Origin: Antedon mediterranea
Lineage: Eukaryota; Echinodermata; Crinoidea; Comatulida; Antedonidae
Length of the DNA: 60,000 nt
Direction of reading: 5' to 3'
Assembly: GCF_964355755.1 (NCBI RefSeq)
Contig: NC_092678.1
Span: forward strand, 25,526,365-25,586,364
How positions within the stretch are numbered: position 1 is the stretch's first letter; each line of letters opens with the position of its first letter. Positions 38,901 through 44,900 of this stretch are shown here, one piece after another. The notes beneath the pieces were generated by a model that saw only the letters and a program-made list of their open reading frames with translations, had not been told where the DNA came from and made no database searches. Made by a program: the position numbers and the translations under genes.

Positions 38901-41900
38901 GTGGAGAAACTTAAGTGCAACAAGTGGGGGAATGTGGCACATCTCTAAGGAATAGATACAGACAAGTATATTGATTGATATACTGATATTCTATGACATG
39001 CAGCGTTTTTTTTTTAAAGTTTAATTTTTTAGTGAATTTTAACAATTTTAAAATTTTTTATCTGTTTGAGAATTTTAATCTATTAATCCTCTTGTACCTT
39101 CATGTTTTAATGCCGTCAGTATATCTTTGTATTGTTTTTAAGAGGGCCTCTTCAAGTCAGCTGTACTGCTGTAGTACAGCTGTTAGAGCTAACCTTAAAA
39201 AAAAATGGATTCAAGATAATTGGTGACCACCTCTGTAAATCAGGAGATACAATTTGCTACCCATAATTTACGAAAGCCTCGTTCTATACCCCCAAAAACT
39301 TAGCTCCAAAAAAAGAGGGGAAAAAAGAGAGCAAAAATAGCTGCTTAAATATCTTAATTACCTCTGCCTTAAAAACATTGGACATATTTAATGGGGATGA
39401 GAAAGAAGTAAAATGCCTAGTGACAATTGTCCCATATTAAAATTGAAGTAACATACTTAAACTAATATTTGTAATTGAGGAAATCCTTATATTAGTTCAC
39501 CAGGACCTAAGTTGAACTCAATTGTACCCTGGGATTGGAACTAACAATTGATTTAAACAAATGAAATTCAAAACAAGTCAGCTATTCCAACCCTGAATGG
39601 TCGGGTTTAAATTAATATTGGCGTTGTTCCTCTTTTTTGGACAATAAATATACCTAAATATAGCTATATCTATACTTTATCTTATAAGCCCAAATATGAC
39701 AGTGATATGCCAAATATAGTGATATGACATTATCATGTCCATATATGGGCACATCACATTTTTTGTCACATAATGTTGTGTATACTGTAGACATAGCTTT
39801 ATGCAATAGGGCGGCCTACTTATAATGTACCTGTCAAAATCACAACAGTCATATAAATCAGTACACTTTATCACATAGTAATATACTGCCCTCAACTATC
39901 AGCGGTTGACATAATATCTCAATAAGGAAGTTCATGTCATAAAATGGTTTGTTCAACTTTTCCCCTAATAATTGCACCCACGTTGGTTCCTAGGTATCGT
40001 TTTACACACAAACATTAAAAGAAAACCTGTTTAATCTAATAATATAAAAATAATGTGTATTTCCTGTTGCGTATGTCACGATTGAATGATGGTATCTAGA
40101 TTAGTAGTGCAGTATACCTTTTGAATCGTGCCAATGTGAAAAAGTACTTTAAAGTGAATCATTTGTTATATTGTTAATTTAGACAGAATTGTATTCACCT
40201 ACAGATTAAGAGTCTTTTAAGTTCCTCTTTTTCTATTAATTTAAAAAAAAAATAATTTAGGATATATACAACACATTTTTACAACTAAGTTCTAAAACTA
40301 TTGTATTTAGTTCCTACTAAGTTGATGCTAATTATTCTAAGAAAATCAACTGGTAACATTCTAAGTAGCAAGAAATGTTTTTTTCCTGGCTGTATTGGGA
40401 GTATACCTTTTTGCCTTACTAAACTGTAATATGTAATATCTATCGTAGACTTGGCCTACTCCACAAGTACTAGACTAAGTACTCCTAAGTCTAGTACTTA
40501 GCCAAGATAAGAAACTTTATTATAACTATTTTTATTATGTGAATGACCGGGTGATACCTGGTCTTAACTAACCTTCAAGACATACCCCATTTGGTCGATT
40601 CTTTCTTGTTTCACGATTTTCCCGACGTAGAATATCGACATGATCAATAGTGTACACAGTGTTATACATACTGCCATTATTCAAAATTTATAAATCCATA
40701 CAATACTCAATTTTAGGTCACTTGAGGTCAATGACATATTTCCATATTGTTGATAGAGAAAAACAAATCTTGAAACTTGAAGCTGACTGTCACACAACAA
40801 GAATTCTTTTCTGATTGGAATACATTTAATGTGTAAATCTCCCAAATATAAAATTGACTGAAAACAAAAACCTAATACAGTTTGCTGATAAATGAAAAGT
40901 AATAAAAACTATAATTGAAAGTAAGCACCGAATGTGCGTTTGAATTTAGTTTTGTTTAGATCTAAATATTTGATAATGTACCACGGAAGTGTGAAAATAT
41001 ATCACCATCGAATACAACTATAATTTAATAATTGTATTATATTTTTATTTTTTTTTTTTTTATGACAGGGTTAAAGTTTAGGCTATGCCTCACCTGGCTA
41101 TAGTTTTTTTTTTAAGTTTTCACAAACGTGTTTGATGGACAATAATAATAAGTACAGTAGTAAAAAAAGTAGTTTTTGTTTGTAATTCAGGTTGTTAAAC
41201 ACAATAAAGTACTGAAAAGGTAAAATCCCCAAATTTAGAGTAATTTTCATACCTGTAATTTAAATTGATATACAAGACATTTTGTCTATCAATTTCACAA
41301 ATACAGTGTATGAAAACTGCCACCAACTTCTATTAAATTATATTAAAAACCTATTTTGTACAAGTTAATAAATAGTAAGTAAATTAATATAGTTATGTAT
41401 TGTAGTTAATTGTGTGTTTAAATGCTGCAGTGGTGGATCCAAGATCCATCTAAAAATGTTCAGAAGGACTGAGCTTAATTTTCTTTGCAATTTGCGAAAA
41501 TTTAAGGGGAAGGGGTGGGTGGGCGGTCCAGCTGGGGGTGGGTGGGCGGTCCAGCTGGGGGTGGGTGGGCGGTCCAGCTGGGGGTGGGTGAGCGGGCCAG
41601 CTGGGGGTGGGTGAGCGGGCCAGCTGGGGGTGGGTGAGCGGGCCAGCTGGGGGTGGGTGAGCGGGCCAGCTGGGGACTCCTTGGATCCGCGCCTGATATG
41701 TATTGTAAGATGGTTCTCATTCTATAAGCTTCTACCCACTTTCCGTTCTTTTATTCTCAACGTATTCAAAAATATTGTGCTATTAATTTTGTTTGTTTTT
41801 TCCCATAAGAGTGAAGAATGGAAATAAACGGATTAAAGATAGATTGAGATATAATTTATGACTCATTTAATTTACAATGTACTACTATAGCATCATGGCT

Positions 41901-44900
41901 GACACTGGATTAATACAGTAGTTTACCTTCCTGTATGTTGTGACTAAATTATGCTGTGATCAGACCTATTCTAGGAATAAGGAAGCCAGGTGGTGTACCT
42001 GAACATTATAAATAAAATGATCTGTACCTTTCTGTCATTTGTATTACCTGTCACTAGGACATATTTTAGTAGTCCTAATATGAAATGTTGTGATCACATA
42101 GAATTCTAGGAATAGGAAGGCCAGTGGTGTACCTTTATTGAATATTGAAAATCTGCACCTTTTAAATGTCACTAGGACATATATGGATAGTCCTAATAAG
42201 GAAAAGATTGTTGTGATCACGTAGAATGATTTTCTCCATAATCATTTATAATGCGTCACATAAGCATTCATTAATTAATGATATTTTTTCTTGATTTATT
42301 TTGTTATTGTTATTTTCTACACACCATTAATAAAAATAAATGTTTAAAAAATGAAAAAATTACCTAGTTTATCTTCGTCATCATCATCGTCATAGAAACT
42401 TGTTTTCATCATCGGTGATCCGTGTTGGCATCGTGGCCGGGACGAGCCAATCATGTTCACAGCATCAGCCTTCTTCTTCAGGCTCTCCTTATCGAACGAG
42501 GACCGTTCTTTCTTCTTCACCGTACTGCCTGAGGAGTTGTAATCACCTTTAAGAGAACATACAGGGTTGTAAACAAAATCCAAAAAAATTGTCTGATTTG
42601 AAAATATCCTTTTACAGTACACACATTGTACTAAGGTTATATTTGTATTGTTAGCTTGGTTGACGGCCATGTTGGTATTGGTGGGGAATATTCCGAATGA
42701 TTTTGTGTTACGCAAACATAAGTATTTCCTTTTCCTGAGCACAAGATAACAACAATATCCTATACCACTGTCAAAAAAAATCAATAATGCGAATTGACTT
42801 CTAAGCATACACAATACAGTTTAATTCCACCCTGTCGTTATTCATCCATCAGATGTTGATTTTAACAAGTCTAATTTTACACTTAAACTCCCTCGTTTTT
42901 ATATTTGGGTAATCAAAATAAAATGCTGAATAAATTACAGTAACTTATCAAGTTACAACAAATTTAAATATGTTATATACAGTATGTTTAGTTTACTTTG
43001 TGTACGAAAAATATTTGTGCACAATAAATAAAAAAAAACATTAACATGAAAAATTGACTTGATTGACTTAGTAGAGAAACTATATTTTAATTTTAAAAAA
43101 GCAAGCAAACAAAACACAATATGTGTCTTAAAATATACCATTAAAAATAATCTAATAAAAAAAATAAATTAAAAATAATCTAATTGTACTAGTTTTATTT
43201 CACAAAACAATTAAATAATTTTGATTATTTCGTTTGCGCTTAACATTTTTTAATTACGGCAAAGTTATTTATAAAAATATAGTATGTTCTTTAATTCTTC
43301 AAAACAAGTTTTGTTTAAGATGGCATAAAGATTTAATTGTACCTTTAGAGAGTGTAGAAATGTATAAGGTCATCGTAGCCAAGGGTCAGCAACAATAAAA
43401 CCTTGTTTAAATTGTCATTAAAAACTTTTTATATATCACTTCAGGAAGTCATAACTAAGATAAAGGTACAATTGAATTAGAGTTTGAAACAAAAGCAATT
43501 TACTATGACAAACAATTTGTACTTTAATAAAAAAAACTGGCAAACTTTGGGTAACATAAAAGATTTGACCAATCACACTAAGCGATGGATTATTTGAACG
43601 GTTGCTTGTGATTGGTCAACGCGCTTGCATTATGTTTACGTCTTTGCGTTGCACCCTAGTGGGAACCATCATAAGATAAAGTTTAACAGCAGGAAACTGC
43701 GGAAGTGTATAAATAATAATTTTAGTTTTCTCGCTTATTACTCATTAAGCTCTATCTACACTATCAAACTAGTTTGACAAAAGTGTGATGTGCGCAAATA
43801 TGGTAGTGATATGCCTAATTATGGTGGTGATATGACATATATGGTCACATCAGATTTTTTTTTTTGTCACATAAAGCAATAATTTTAGTTTTCTCGCTTA
43901 TTACTCATTAAGATCGGTCTACACTATCAAACTAGTTTGACAAAGTGTGATGTGCGCAAATATGGTAGTGATATGTCCAAATATTGTGGTGATATGTCCA
44001 AATATGGTAGTGATATGTCCAAATATAGTAGTGATATGTCCAAATATGGTGGTGATATGTCCAAATATGGTGGTGATAATAAATTAAATAAATAAGATAT
44101 ATGGACACATCAGATTTTGTTGTCACATAAAGTATAATAGTTTTAGTTTAATTGCTTATTACTCATTCAGATCTAGTTTATAGTATTATCATGATCTGAC
44201 CACAAACTATAGCGTCATCATCATTAGTAATATAGCGCACATATCCTATGAGAAGAATTTAATTTTTTTAATTGTAGAATATAAGTTGGCTATAGCTATT
44301 TAATGAGAGATAAATTTTGTGTTCACCACAGATTAATCATTTCCTGTCCCATAAAATATTTCTACAATAGGGCCTATTTTTACAATAGTAGTATTGTCAA
44401 TAATATTATCTTTTTAATTTGCACTTTCATCAGTAACTAATTTTTGTGCTTCTTACATTTTCTGTGGATTGTATTATTATTATTATTATAAAATAATTTT
44501 TTTATTACTAAATACTAAATATTTATAAATAATATTTTTTTGTTCAGAAATAGAAAAGTGGAAAATCTGAAAAAAAGTTCCATTGAAGGCAAAATGTGAA
44601 ATTAAGACTGGAAACAACAACTAAAATCTTAATCTAATCTAATCTTAAATCAAGAGGATTGATTGATCAAAATCAAAACGTACTGGGATTGATCTACTAG
44701 CGTTCCTGCTCCTAAAAGAAGCACTGTCAACAATCAAGTAACAGACCAAACAAACAGCCAAAATGGAAGACAAAATGGAGAACAAAAATCAGTAAATAAA
44801 TTCTGTCAGGCAGATTAGAGGTGAACTAGTACAGACTAAACTCGCAACCAACAATTCTCCAAAAAGGAAGTAATGTCTTCAGAAACGCTTTAATGACGTC

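Noticed and set aside
41414-41720. Open frames on both strands with 24-bp periodic peptide (Gly/Trp- or Pro-rich)
   Set aside because: The period is a multiple of three, so any stop-free unit yields an open frame; the array is a minisatellite.
43932-44126. Minus-strand frame with repeated 'HIWTYH' units
   Set aside because: Translation of the expanded core of a family-A MITE.
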